From contig JABDKP010000084.1 in the NCBI GenBank assembly GCA_013002175.1, forward strand, positions 1 to 36,151: a DNA stretch of 36,151 nucleotides, in the 5' to 3' direction. The stretch comes from Ilumatobacter sp. (lineage in GTDB: Bacteria > Actinomycetota > Acidimicrobiia > Acidimicrobiales > Ilumatobacteraceae). The notes beneath the pieces are model-generated. The model saw only the letters and a program-made list of their open reading frames with translations, did no database searches and was not told the origin of the DNA. How positions within the stretch are numbered: position 1 is the first letter of the stretch; the number at the start of each line of letters is the position of its first letter. Below are positions 8,619-16,260 of the stretch, piece after piece. A program made the position numbers and the translations under genes.

Positions 8619-9599
8619 TCACGCCGCGTTGACGATCATCACCGACAGCACGACCGATGCGATGCCGACCGCGACCGGTGTCGCATAGACCGCCCATCTC
8701 GGCACGGGCTTGTGACCGGGGGCGAGCATCACTGCACCGCAGATCGCGCCGGCGACGGCGCCGCCGAGATGGCCGCCGATCGAGATGCCGGGGATGAAGA
8801 ACGTCAGGAACAGGTTGAGCAGCAGCGTGCTGCCGATCGCCGTCGAGAACGGGTTGACGCCCCGCCGCCACAAGCCGACCGAGGCCCCCGCCATCAGCCC
8901 GAACACCGCGCCGGAAGCGCCGGCGGTGATCCCGCCGCTGTCGAGCACGAGTACTCCCAGCGACCCGCCGAGCAGCGAGGCGGCGTACAGCGCCAGCAGA
9001 CCGACCCGGCCGAGCGGGCGTTCCAGCATCGGCCCGAGGATGTAGAGGAAGTACATGTTCAGCCCGATGTGGATCAGGCCGAAGTGCATGAACCCCGATG
9101 TGACGAGCCGATACCACCCGTCCGGTTCAGTGAAGTAGGGCACCCCGGTGCCCGACGGCCACCTGATGGGGAAGGCGAGCACGTCCTTGCTGAGGCCGAG
9201 GTCGAGGTGGGCGTCGGTCGCCTGCCCGGCCAGGGCGCCGCCGTCCTGCGTCCACACGAGCACGCCGAGGAACACGGCGACATTGACGGCGATCAGCGAC
9301 ATCGTCACCAGGTTCGGTTGGCCCGCTGACCAGAATTTCGCACGCGTCTTGATGTCGGGACGCGACGCCTTCGCACAGTCGAGGCAGTGGCTGCCGACGT
9401 CGGCCTGGACGAGACACTGCTCACAGGCCGGTTTGCCGCAGCGTGTGCAGCGCCGACCGGTGGGACGGTCGGCGTGGCGGTAGCAGGTGGCGCCGACCGA
9501 GCCGGACGGCCCGGTGGAGGGGGCAGCCCCGGCGGGCGGTTGCGGCAGCCCCGCCGCCCCACGGTCACCGGACGGAGGCGGGGGAGGAGGCAGTGGCAC
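8619..9599 (-). CDS. Rhomboid intramembrane serine protease with N-terminal zinc finger
   Basis: 326 residues from GTG 9599. Residues 1-35 are Pro/Gly-rich. Residues 39-75 form a B-box-like zinc finger (C39/H42, C51/C54, C59/C62, H71/C72/C75). About six or seven membrane segments follow from ~98. The rhomboid dyad is present: nucleophile Ser229 in TAGASG and His277 in SIGGHLGG, plus the family's HFGLIHIGLNM helix (172-182). It should cleave membrane proteins within or near the bilayer; substrates are unknown. The frame is open upstream to 9659 with an Arg-rich stretch, but TACGCT (9611-9606) lies six bases before GTG 9599, the leaderless arrangement seen at other genes here, so the shorter form is chosen. 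Zinc-finger rhomboids are common in actinobacteria. Confidence 0.88.
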   Translation of the reverse strand: MPLPPPPPPSGDRGAAGLPQPPAGAAPSTGPSGSVGATCYRHADRPTGRRCTRCGKPACEQCLVQADVGSHCLDCAKASRPDIKTRAKFWSAGQPNLVTMSLIAVNVAVFLGVLVWTQDGGALAGQATDAHLDLGLSKDVLAFPIRWPSGTGVPYFTEPDGWYRLVTSGFMHFGLIHIGLNMYFLYILGPMLERPLGRVGLLALYAASLLGGSLGVLVLDSGGITAGASGAVFGLMAGASVGLWRRGVNPFSTAIGSTLLLNLFLTFFIPGISIGGHLGGAVAGAICGAVMLAPGHKPVPRWAVYATPVAVGIASVVLSVMIVNAA

Positions 9600-9605
9600 G
9601 GTGTC

Positions 9606-9611
9606 AGCGTA
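9606..9611 (-). promoter_or_regulatory. -10 box of leaderless rhomboid gene
   Basis: TACGCT, six bases before GTG 9599. It decides the start: the upstream in-frame codons lie before the likely transcription start. Confidence 0.6.
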
Positions 9612-9706
9612 CCGATCACGTCGGCGTCGGGTCCGTCGTCGCGAGAAACGATCGATCAACTCCGGGCGCGCTGACAGCAGTCGCCGAGCGGACGCGAGCG
9701 GGGTGG

Positions 9707-11611
9707 CTAGAAGGACAGGTTGGGGTCGAACGCGCCGAACGGCGCGGGCGCGGCCAACAGATTGCCCTGCACGTAGTCGCAGCCCGCGGCGCGTAGGCGG
9801 CGCAGCTGCTCCGCGCCGCTGACCCGTTCCGCCACGACGCGCATGTCGAGTGCGTGGGCGAGCAGGACGAGCGCACGGACCAGACGGGTGTCGGCCTCCG
9901 ACGATCCTGACGGCAGTGCGAGGGATCCGTCGAGCTTGAGGATGTCGGCGCCGACATCGGTCAGCACCGACAGCGAGTTGGCGCCGGTTCCGAAGTTGTC
10001 GACTGCGACTTGGACGCCGAGCCGGCGCAGCGCCCGGATCGTGCGTTGCACGTCGATGTTCGTACCGAGCAGCGTCGCCTCACGCGCCTCGAGCACGAGT
10101 TGCCTCGGCTGCATCCGGTGCTCGCGCAGCAGGGCGAGCACGAGCGGGACGAACGATGTGCTCGCCAGCTGCATGTGCGACACGTTGGCGTGCACTGCGA
10201 AGTCCTCGTCGATCTGCTGCTGGCTGCGCCAGATGCGGGCGTCGGCGAGTGCCTGACGCAGGACGAACTCGCCGAGGCGGCCGATCGAGCCCGACTCCTC
10301 CGCGATCGCCACGAACGTGGCGGGGTCGACCCTGCCGAGTGTCGGGTGCTGCCACCGGACGAGCGCCTCGGCGCCCACCGCGGTCTGACTGACCGCCGAG
10401 AAGACCGGCTGGTACTCGATCGTCAGCTCGCGGGCGGTGATCGCGTGCGACAGGGCGGCTGCCAGTTCCGTGCGCTCGCGTGCCGCAGAGCGCATCTGAG
10501 ACGTGAACAGTGCGCATCGTCCGCGCCCTGAGTTCTTGGCGTCGTACATCGCGGTGTCCGCATTGCTGATCAGCGCGGATGCGGCGTCTGCGTCGCTGAG
10601 GTCGAGCACGTCGGCGTCGGACATCGCGATGCCGATGCTGACGGAGAACTCGAGGTCGAGTTCCTTCACCTTCAAGCGGCCGGTCAGGGCCCGGCGGATC
10701 CGTTCGGCGAGATCGAGCGCGGTGACCGCATCGGGGATCCGGCTGCACACGACGAGGAACTCGTCACCGCCGATCCGGGCGACGTGGTCGTTGGGACGGA
10801 TCGTCTCGGCGAGACGCGCGGCCGTCGAGACGAGCAGCCGGTCGCCGATGACGTGTCCGAGCGCGTCGTTGACGTACTTCAGGCGGTCGAGATCGATGAA
10901 CAGCGCCGCGACGTGGCCGACCTTGCCGCGCTGATTCTGGATCGCGTCCTCGAGGATCGCCAGCACCTGACGACGGTTGGCGAGGCCGGTCAGCGGGTCG
11001 TGGGTGGCGCGGTGGTGCAGGCGGGCCTGCTCGAGCCGGGCCGCCGTGACGTCGCGGGCGATGATCGCCAACACGCCGTTGCCGGGCCGCGACGGGTCGG
11101 GTTGGGCCGTCGCGGTGGCCCGGAACACGATCGGGTCGCCGGCAGCGCCGATGTGGTCGAAGTCCCCGCGCCACGTGCCCCCGTTCGGGTCGTTGATCAG
11201 CCGGCGCGGGATGTGGTCGAGAAACGAACGCAGCAGGCCGTAGCTGGTGGAGCCGGGAACGATCTCATCGACGTGTTTCGCACCGAGCACGGCGAGGCCG
11301 GCGCCGTTGACACTGAGCACGGTACCGGCGAGGTCGAGCACCAGCACGACCGACCCGTCGGCGTCGAGCAGCGCGTCGAACGACGGCGGCAGCTCGACCG
11401 GGGGCGTGTCGATCGGCGTCGGTTCGGTCCGAGCCTCCTCGGCGGGTGACTGTCCGGTTGCAGGTTGCCCGAACGGCGGTGGCGTCGAACGCGGGGGAGC
11501 AGCGGTGGTCACCGGCGGTTCGAGCGGGCGCGGCGTCGGCGACGGCGGCGCGAAGGTCGACCCGGGTTGGCCCCACCCGGTCGCTGTGTTGTCGTCGCTG
11601 TCGCTCGGCAC
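9707..11611 (-). CDS. PAS-GGDEF-EAL protein with degenerate EAL domain
   Basis: 634 residues with no membrane segment, so cytosolic. Pro/Thr-rich N-terminus ~1-75; PAS-like domain ~78-190; GGDEF ~200-370; EAL ~380-620. The GGDEF motif (281-285) and the inhibitory I-site RPND (272-275) are both intact, so a feedback-controlled diguanylate cyclase is expected. The EAL domain keeps Glu415 (EAL), Asn476 (ANVS), Lys559 and Glu595, but DDFGTG has become DNFGTG (Asp538-Asn539), ELTE is EARE (508-511), and the EGxE motif is ERVS. Loss of the second metal-site Asp suggests weak or no phosphodiesterase activity. The GTG at 11611 has a GAGAGG ribosome site seven bases upstream; the frame extends to 11755 but would overlap the PEBP gene. 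The PEBP gene ends 52 bases upstream. Confidence 0.87.
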   Translation of the reverse strand: MPSDSDDNTATGWGQPGSTFAPPSPTPRPLEPPVTTAAPPRSTPPPFGQPATGQSPAEEARTEPTPIDTPPVELPPSFDALLDADGSVVLVLDLAGTVLSVNGAGLAVLGAKHVDEIVPGSTSYGLLRSFLDHIPRRLINDPNGGTWRGDFDHIGAAGDPIVFRATATAQPDPSRPGNGVLAIIARDVTAARLEQARLHHRATHDPLTGLANRRQVLAILEDAIQNQRGKVGHVAALFIDLDRLKYVNDALGHVIGDRLLVSTAARLAETIRPNDHVARIGGDEFLVVCSRIPDAVTALDLAERIRRALTGRLKVKELDLEFSVSIGIAMSDADVLDLSDADAASALISNADTAMYDAKNSGRGRCALFTSQMRSAARERTELAAALSHAITARELTIEYQPVFSAVSQTAVGAEALVRWQHPTLGRVDPATFVAIAEESGSIGRLGEFVLRQALADARIWRSQQQIDEDFAVHANVSHMQLASTSFVPLVLALLREHRMQPRQLVLEAREATLLGTNIDVQRTIRALRRLGVQVAVDNFGTGANSLSVLTDVGADILKLDGSLALPSGSSEADTRLVRALVLLAHALDMRVVAERVSGAEQLRRLRAAGCDYVQGNLLAAPAPFGAFDPNLSF

Positions 11612-11663
11612 GTGGTGCCCTCTCGATGTCGTGCATGGCGGTCCTGCGACGAACGGCCGGGGG

Positions 11664-12347
11664 TCACCTCCCGTACGTTCCGACCACATCGATCGATGCG
11701 ATCGCGACCAACTCGACGAAGTCGAGCAGATCGGTTGCAGGTGTTCCATCGGCAAGTTCCACCTGTTGGTTGAGCGCGAAGAGCGTCAGGCGGTAGTCGT
11801 GAGCGCCCTCGCCAGGGGGTGGGCACGGGCCGCCCCACCCCACGTCACCGAAGAAATTCAGTGCTTGCACTGCCCCGACCGGAGGCGTGCCCTCCAGCAG
11901 CGAGCCGGCGGCGGGGTCGATTCCGGCGATCACCCAGTGCACGAACGGCGGCCCGTTGGTGATCGAATCGTCGACGACGGCGACCGCGAGCTCGACGGTC
12001 CCTGCGGGTGGAGCGACCCAGCTCACCGCCGGCGACACGTCGATGCCGTCGCACGTGTGGCGGGGGTCGATCGCGGCACCGTCGGACCACGGCGCGAACA
12101 CGCGGAAGCCGACGTCGTCGGCGGGAAGACTGGCGGGCAGGGTGGCGGTGAGCGCAGGGTCGCCCGGCACGACGTCCTGCACATCGACCGGCGCGGTGGT
12201 CGTCGGCGGCGCAACGGTTCCGACCGGGTCCTTCAGCGTCTTGCCGTCCCCGGTGTCGCAGCCCACCAGCGCCAACGCCATCGCAGCACCGACAGCGCCC
12301 GCGATCGTCCGGGGCCGCGTCCGCCTGCGCTCGATCGAACCGCTCAC
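11664..12347 (-). CDS. PEBP-family (YbhB/YbcL, Raf-kinase-inhibitor-like) lipoprotein
   Basis: 227 residues from GTG 12347. A charged N-terminus (SIERRRTRPRT) and hydrophobic stretch end in the lipobox LVGC, so it is probably a lipid-anchored exported protein. After a Thr/Pro/Val linker comes the PEBP fold: FAPWSDGAAIDPRHTCDG, DVSPAVSWVAPPAGT and FVHWVIAGIDP match the bacterial YbhB/YbcL signature (the DPDAP element is replaced by VVDDS). GGPCPPPGEGAHDYRLTLFAL is the second conserved block. The biochemical role of bacterial PEBP proteins is poorly defined; ligand binding at a small anion pocket is the usual proposal. The frame is open much farther upstream but runs through mca. The start fits a TACGAT -10 eight bases upstream, divergent from mca. 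Confidence 0.85.
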   Translation of the reverse strand: MSGSIERRRTRPRTIAGAVGAAMALALVGCDTGDGKTLKDPVGTVAPPTTTAPVDVQDVVPGDPALTATLPASLPADDVGFRVFAPWSDGAAIDPRHTCDGIDVSPAVSWVAPPAGTVELAVAVVDDSITNGPPFVHWVIAGIDPAAGSLLEGTPPVGAVQALNFFGDVGWGGPCPPPGEGAHDYRLTLFALNQQVELADGTPATDLLDFVELVAIASIDVVGTYGR

Positions 12348-12355
12348 GGCGCCGC

Positions 12356-12361
12356 ATCGTA
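12356..12361 (-). promoter_or_regulatory. -10 box of PEBP gene
   Basis: TACGAT, eight bases before GTG 12347. The 96-base gap to mca thus contains two divergent leaderless-type promoters. Confidence 0.5.
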
Positions 12362-12431
12362 GGCGAGTCACGATCGGTGACCACCCCGGCCGGCCTCGCC
12401 AACCGGCGGGCACGCTCCGGGACCGCGCCGG

Positions 12432-12437
12432 TAGCCT
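12432..12437 (+). promoter_or_regulatory. -10 box of mca
   Basis: TAGCCT, six bases before GTG 12444; fits the leaderless pattern. Confidence 0.5.
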
Positions 12438-12443
12438 GCCGAC

Positions 12444-13352
12444 GTGGCCGATCGTCTGACGCTGTTGACCGTGCATGCGCACCCCGACGACGAAGCGTCG
12501 AAGGGTGCGCCCACGCTGGCGAAATACCACGCGGAGGGCGTGCACACCGTGCTCGTGTGCTGCACCGGGGGCGAGGAGGGCGACCTCCAGAACCCCACGC
12601 TGCGCGAGGAGGGCCGGCCGTTTTACGGCCTCACGCCCGAGCAGGAACGCGAGCTCGTCGTGTCGATGCGCGAGTCCGAGCTGGCCGCCTCGGCCGCCGT
12701 CATCGGGTTCGACGAGGTCGAGATGCTCGGCTACCGCGACTCGGGTATGGCCGACAGCGAGGCCAACGACCACCCCGATTGCTTCCACCAGGCCGATCTC
12801 GACGAGGCGGTCGGCCGGCTGGTTGCGATCATCCGGCGGACGCACCCACAGGTGATCATCACGTACGGCGACGACCAGTCGGGCTATCCGCATCCCGATC
12901 ATCTGCGGGTTCACGACATCTCGGTGCTCGCCTTCGACCGCGCCGGCGACCCCGACTGGTATCCCGATCTCGGCGAGCCGTTCCAGCCGGTCAAGCTGTA
13001 CTACTCGACGTGGACGAAGGAACGGATCCTCGCCGTGCACGAGGCGATGCTCGCCGCAACCGGCGAGTCACCGTTCTCCGATGAGTGGCTGGCGCGGCCG
13101 GGGCAGGACCACCGCGTCACGACCAAGATCGACTGCACCGACTACCAGTGGGCCCGCACCGGCGCGCTACAGGCGCATGCGACGCAGGTCGACCCCACCG
13201 CAGGGTGGTGGTTCGGGTTGGACGACGAGCAGCTCGCCGACGTGTACCCGTGGGAGGACTGGATCCTCGCCCGCTCGCTGGTCGGTCCGATCCCGGCCGA
13301 CGACAGCGAACGCGACCTCTTCGCCCGCGTCCGCGAGACGGTCAGCTCATGA
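12444..13352 (+). CDS. mca: Mycothiol S-conjugate amidase
   Basis: 302 residues of the LmbE/PIG-L zinc deacetylase family. Zinc site: AHPDDE (12-17; His13, Asp15 as base, Asp16) and HPDH (150-153; His153). The element EASKGAPTLAKY carries Lys20 where the paralogue MshB has Ser, which as I recall marks Mca. CTGGEEGD and KLYYSTWTKERI are further family blocks. Mca hydrolyses mycothiol S-conjugates of electrophiles and antibiotics, releasing the mercapturic acid for export and GlcN-Ins for mycothiol resynthesis; it acts in the cytosol. The GTG start follows a -10 box by six bases, so it is probably leaderless. The stop overlaps the ATG of the next gene (ATGA). MshB is the main alternative and is less likely because of the Lys. 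Confidence 0.9.
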   Translation: MADRLTLLTVHAHPDDEASKGAPTLAKYHAEGVHTVLVCCTGGEEGDLQNPTLREEGRPFYGLTPEQERELVVSMRESELAASAAVIGFDEVEMLGYRDSGMADSEANDHPDCFHQADLDEAVGRLVAIIRRTHPQVIITYGDDQSGYPHPDHLRVHDISVLAFDRAGDPDWYPDLGEPFQPVKLYYSTWTKERILAVHEAMLAATGESPFSDEWLARPGQDHRVTTKIDCTDYQWARTGALQAHATQVDPTAGWWFGLDDEQLADVYPWEDWILARSLVGPIPADDSERDLFARVRETVSS

Positions 13353-13585
13353 GTGTGCAATATCGCGTCGTGGTCGCCAAGAAGGACGAACGAGTCGACG
13401 GCCCGGACGACGCCGACATCGTGATCACCGTCGGGCTGACCGATGCTGCGGCCGAGGACTTCGACCCGACGGTGGCGTTCATGCGCGGCAAGCTGAAGGC
13501 GGCCGGACACACCGGACAGATCCTCGATCTGCTGAAGTCCGACGCACCCCGCGAGACGATCGCCGCCCTCGTCGCCACCGCCTGA
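13349..13585 (+). CDS. Small SCP2-like protein, co-translated with mca
   Basis: 78 residues, starting at the ATG within the mca stop (ATGA), so translation is coupled. The pattern DIVITVGLTDAAAEDF, then DPTVAFMRGKLKAAG, resembles the C-terminal half of the SCP2 sterol-carrier fold (a beta strand, a helix, then the FMxGKLKxxG signature). It is shorter than the usual ~100-residue domain. SCP2-like modules also occur in the mycothiol-dependent isomerase/transferase superfamily (MDMPI C-terminal domain) and in Eis, so its place beside mca suggests a lipid- or adduct-binding partner. That is inference; no catalytic residues are evident. The frame is open upstream through mca but only as a shadow. 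It converges with the YdjC-like gene, leaving 10 bases between stops. Confidence 0.7.
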   Translation: MSVQYRVVVAKKDERVDGPDDADIVITVGLTDAAAEDFDPTVAFMRGKLKAAGHTGQILDLLKSDAPRETIAALVATA

Positions 13586-13595
13586 CGGCGCTCGG

Positions 13596-14444
13596 TCAGC
13601 TGCGCTGAACGTCGCGTAGCTCGCGGAAACCGATCATCACGGCCCCGACCCGGTCGAGGGCGTCCCGCAGTTCGTCGCCGGTGACGAGCTCGAGGTCCGC
13701 GATCCACCCCTCGGCTTCGGTGGCGAACGCCCGCACCTCGGGCGTGTCGATCGCCGGTTGGACGTGGATCTCGGTCACGCCCGGTTGCAGCGCCGCCACG
13801 GCGTCGAGCACGCGCGCCCTGCTCCCGGCGCGCCAGTCGTGGTCGAAGTGGTCGGGGAACACGACGCCTTCGTCGTGCGCCAACCTGCGGAACGGGAACC
13901 CGGCCTGTTCCGCCGTCACGGTGGAGGGGAGCCTGATCGGCAGCCGGAAGTCGTGCGCCAGCTCGAGGTAGACGTCGAAGAACTCGGGGCGCAACGTGAT
14001 CGCCGAGAGATGCGGTGCGAGGTGGGTGATGTCGAGACCCCACGCGAGCGCCCGCTCCACCTGGGCCCGCAGCTCGCGCAGCACCTCGTCGTGGTCGGCG
14101 TGCTCCCACAGGTCGGCGAGCGTGCGGGGGAAGCCGACCTCGCCCGAGAGCAGCGAGGGAGCATGGGTGATCGGACCCCAGCGGTAGCAGCCGTGCTCGG
14201 CGTTCAGCGTGAGGTGCACACCGATGTCGTCGGTCGGTTCGACGCTGCCTGCCGCGTGGCAGGCCCACGGCGCCGGCACCATCAGCGACGCGCATGTCGC
14301 CACGCCGTCGCGCAGCGCCCGGAACACGCCCATGTTCGACGCATGGCTGGCGCCGAGGTCGTCGCAGGACAGGATGACGAGCTTCGTGTCGGGTCCGTGC
14401 CCGAGGCGTTCCGCCAGCGAGCCGGCGGCGGAGGGAGCGGTCAC
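13596..14444 (-). CDS. ChbG/HpnK (YdjC-like) carbohydrate deacetylase
   Basis: 282 residues from GTG 14444. KLVILSCDDLGASHASNMGVFRAL is the family N-terminus (metal-binding Asp pair plus the N-x-G helix). DIGVHLTLNAEH gives a conserved metal His, ITHLAPHLSAITLRPEFFDVYLELA supplies a second His pair, and EIHVQPA a third His. The family deacetylates N-acetylated sugars such as chitooligosaccharides or hopanoid GlcNAc; the substrate here is not assignable. It has no signal peptide, so it is probably cytosolic. The frame is open to 14531 but would overlap the nuclease gene; the chosen GTG lies 10 bases after that gene's stop, so the two are likely co-transcribed. The next ~30 residues (SAAGSLAERLGHGPDTK) suit an N-terminal extension. 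Confidence 0.82.
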   Translation of the reverse strand: MTAPSAAGSLAERLGHGPDTKLVILSCDDLGASHASNMGVFRALRDGVATCASLMVPAPWACHAAGSVEPTDDIGVHLTLNAEHGCYRWGPITHAPSLLSGEVGFPRTLADLWEHADHDEVLRELRAQVERALAWGLDITHLAPHLSAITLRPEFFDVYLELAHDFRLPIRLPSTVTAEQAGFPFRRLAHDEGVVFPDHFDHDWRAGSRARVLDAVAALQPGVTEIHVQPAIDTPEVRAFATEAEGWIADLELVTGDELRDALDRVGAVMIGFRELRDVQRS

Positions 14445-14454
14445 GATGGTGACG

Positions 14455-14982
14455 TTAACCGGAACATCGCCCCCACAGCCCGGCGTCGTCGCGCTCGGCG
14501 GCACCGGCGGCGTCGGCGAACAGCTGTGCATACAGGTCGTTGGGGCCGATCGACAGCGTCTGCGCGTAGCCCTGGCGCATCATCTCGTAGTTGACGAAGA
14601 TCCCGTCGGCCGCGCGGTAGACGTAGCCGAGGAGCCGCCCGTAGTCGTCGCGGTTGACGATGTCGCGTTCGATCCGGACCGGCGTGCCGACCGGGAGCAG
14701 CTCCTGCATGAACGCCGTCGCCTCCGGCCCGTAACACTCGATCGGGGCGTCGGGTCGCTTGGTCTCCGGCGTGTCGATGCCGATCAGCCGCACCCGCTCC
14801 TCGCGGCCGTCGATGACGACATCGATCGTGTCGCCGTCGATGACGAAGTCGACCGTCGCGTTGGCCTCGACCGCACCGCCCGCCGACACGGTGGTCGGCG
14901 TGGTCTCGCCGAGCAGCCGACCGTCGCACGCGGTGCCGCCCGCCACCATCGAGATCGCCGCGACCAGCAGGGTCCTGCCCAT
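14455..14982 (-). CDS. Exported thermonuclease-like (SNase) protein
   Basis: 175 residues. A hydrophobic start (RTLLVAAISMVAGGTAC) looks like a signal sequence with a weak lipobox (GTAC, Cys19), so it is either a lipoprotein or secreted. The SNase domain spans ~41-172 and keeps every catalytic residue by comparison with staphylococcal nuclease: Asp51 (IDGDT), Arg65 (VRLIGID), Asp70 and Glu73 (DTPE) and Arg116 (DYGRLLGY). It should be a Ca2+-dependent endonuclease on DNA or RNA outside the membrane, for nutrient scavenging or defence; the role is inferred. It lies upstream of the YdjC-like gene with a 10-base gap. The ATG at 14982 has TAGACA six bases upstream, a weaker version of the local -10 box. 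Confidence 0.88.
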   Translation of the reverse strand: MGRTLLVAAISMVAGGTACDGRLLGETTPTTVSAGGAVEANATVDFVIDGDTIDVVIDGREERVRLIGIDTPETKRPDAPIECYGPEATAFMQELLPVGTPVRIERDIVNRDDYGRLLGYVYRAADGIFVNYEMMRQGYAQTLSIGPNDLYAQLFADAAGAAERDDAGLWGRCSG

Positions 14983-14988
14983 CCGGAC

Positions 14989-14994
14989 TGTCTA
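14989..14994 (-). promoter_or_regulatory. Weak -10 box of SNase gene
   Basis: TAGACA (last base off consensus), six bases before ATG 14982, the same spacing as the other leaderless-type starts. Confidence 0.35.
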
Positions 14995-15020
14995 TCGGCG
15001 ACGGCGGCGCGCAGCGCGGG

Positions 15021-16199
15021 TCAGATGCGCTCGATGATCGTCCCGGTGCCGAGGCCGCCGCCGCAGCACATCGAGATCAGTGCGTATCGCCCGTCGACGC
15101 GTTCCAGCTCGTACAGCGCTTTCGTCATGAGGAACGCGCCGGTCGCGCCGAGCGGGTGCCCGAGCGCGATCGCGCCGCCGTTCGGGTTCGTCCTGGTGAG
15201 ATCGGCGCCGGTCTCCTTCGCCCAGGCGAGCACGACCGAGGCGAACGCCTCGTTGATCTCGAACACGTCGATGTCGTCGATCGTCAGCCCGGTGCGCGAG
15301 AGCAGCCGTTCGGTCGCGTCGATCGGCCCGGTCAGCATCAACTCGGGATCGGTCCCGACCAGACACGTGTCGACGACGCGCGCCCGGGCTCGCAGGCCCA
15401 GCGAGTCGGCCTTGTTGTCGCTCATCAGCAGCACGGCCGCTGCGCCGTCGGAGATCTGCGATGCGTTGCCGGCAGTGTGCACGCCGTTCTCACGGCCCAC
15501 CGGCTCGAGCGTGGAGAGCTTCTCCAGCGTCGTCTCGCGCAGCCCCTCGTCGCGGGCGACGGTGTGCGTCGACCCGGTCGGTCGCCCGTCCTCGTCGACG
15601 TCCGGTGCCTCGACGGCGATGTACTGCCCGGCGAAGCGGTCCTCCTCCCACGCCCGGATCGCCCGCTGTTGCGACGCGAGCCCGAACGCGTCGGTGTCGT
15701 CGCGGGTGATGCCCCACGTGTCGGCGATCCGCTCGGCTCCCTCGAACTGCGACGTCATCTCGTAGCGGTCGAAGTACGCAGGCGGGATCGGGACGCCGAG
15801 GCCGAGCTTCTTCGACCCGCTCGCTCCGATCGGGACCCGGCTCATCGCCTCGACACCGCAGGCGATCGCGGCATCGACGACGCCGGACCCGATCAGCGAT
15901 GTCGCCAGGTTGGTCGCCTGCTGACTGGACCCGCACTGCGCGTCGACGGTCGTCGCGGGCACGCTCAGCGGCAGGCCCGCGGCGAGCCAGGCGGTGCGCG
16001 TCAGGTTGAACGCCTGCTCGCCCGCCTGGCTGACGCACCCCCCGACGACCTGGCCGACGTCGCCCGGGTCGATGCCGGTGCGGTCGACGAGCGCCCGCTG
16101 GACGAGCCCGAGGGTCTCGCCGGGATGCATGGTGGACAGTCCCCCGTTGCGCTTTCCGATCGGGGTGCGGACGGCATCGACGATCACGACGTTCGGCAT
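15021..16199 (-). CDS. Thiolase (acetyl-CoA acetyltransferase family)
   Basis: 392 residues, full thiolase length. Acyl-accepting Cys89 in DAQCGSSQQA, the NEAFA block (EINEAFASVV), the His of GHPLGATGA and the second Cys in MCCGGGLGTG make a complete active site. It catalyses either thiolytic cleavage of 3-ketoacyl-CoA (beta-oxidation, including steroid side chains) or Claisen condensation of two acetyl-CoA. The DAQCGSSQQA form resembles the degradative FadA5-like thiolases of actinobacteria as I recall, which favours beta-oxidation, but the chain-length preference cannot be read. No beta-oxidation partner is adjacent; SDR and FadD genes lie elsewhere in the window. The ATG follows TACGAT by six bases. 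Confidence 0.9.
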   Translation of the reverse strand: MPNVVIVDAVRTPIGKRNGGLSTMHPGETLGLVQRALVDRTGIDPGDVGQVVGGCVSQAGEQAFNLTRTAWLAAGLPLSVPATTVDAQCGSSQQATNLATSLIGSGVVDAAIACGVEAMSRVPIGASGSKKLGLGVPIPPAYFDRYEMTSQFEGAERIADTWGITRDDTDAFGLASQQRAIRAWEEDRFAGQYIAVEAPDVDEDGRPTGSTHTVARDEGLRETTLEKLSTLEPVGRENGVHTAGNASQISDGAAAVLLMSDNKADSLGLRARARVVDTCLVGTDPELMLTGPIDATERLLSRTGLTIDDIDVFEINEAFASVVLAWAKETGADLTRTNPNGGAIALGHPLGATGAFLMTKALYELERVDGRYALISMCCGGGLGTGTIIERI

Positions 16200-16205
16200 G
16201 ATCCG

Positions 16206-16211
16206 ATCGTA
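16206..16211 (-). promoter_or_regulatory. -10 box of thiolase gene
   Basis: TACGAT, six bases before ATG 16199; leaderless arrangement. Confidence 0.55.
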
Positions 16212-16260
16212 CGAGTCGGGCGATCTTGCCGGCTACTCCGGCCAGGAGACTCGAGCCCGG

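Noticed and set aside
11612-11755. A longer N-terminus for the second GGDEF-EAL protein.
   Set aside because: It overlaps the PEBP coding region in another frame; the GTG at 11611 has a good ribosome site.
12348-13040. A long N-terminal extension of the PEBP lipoprotein.
   Set aside because: It is the antisense of mca; the signal peptide and lipobox begin shortly after GTG 12347, which has its own -10 box.
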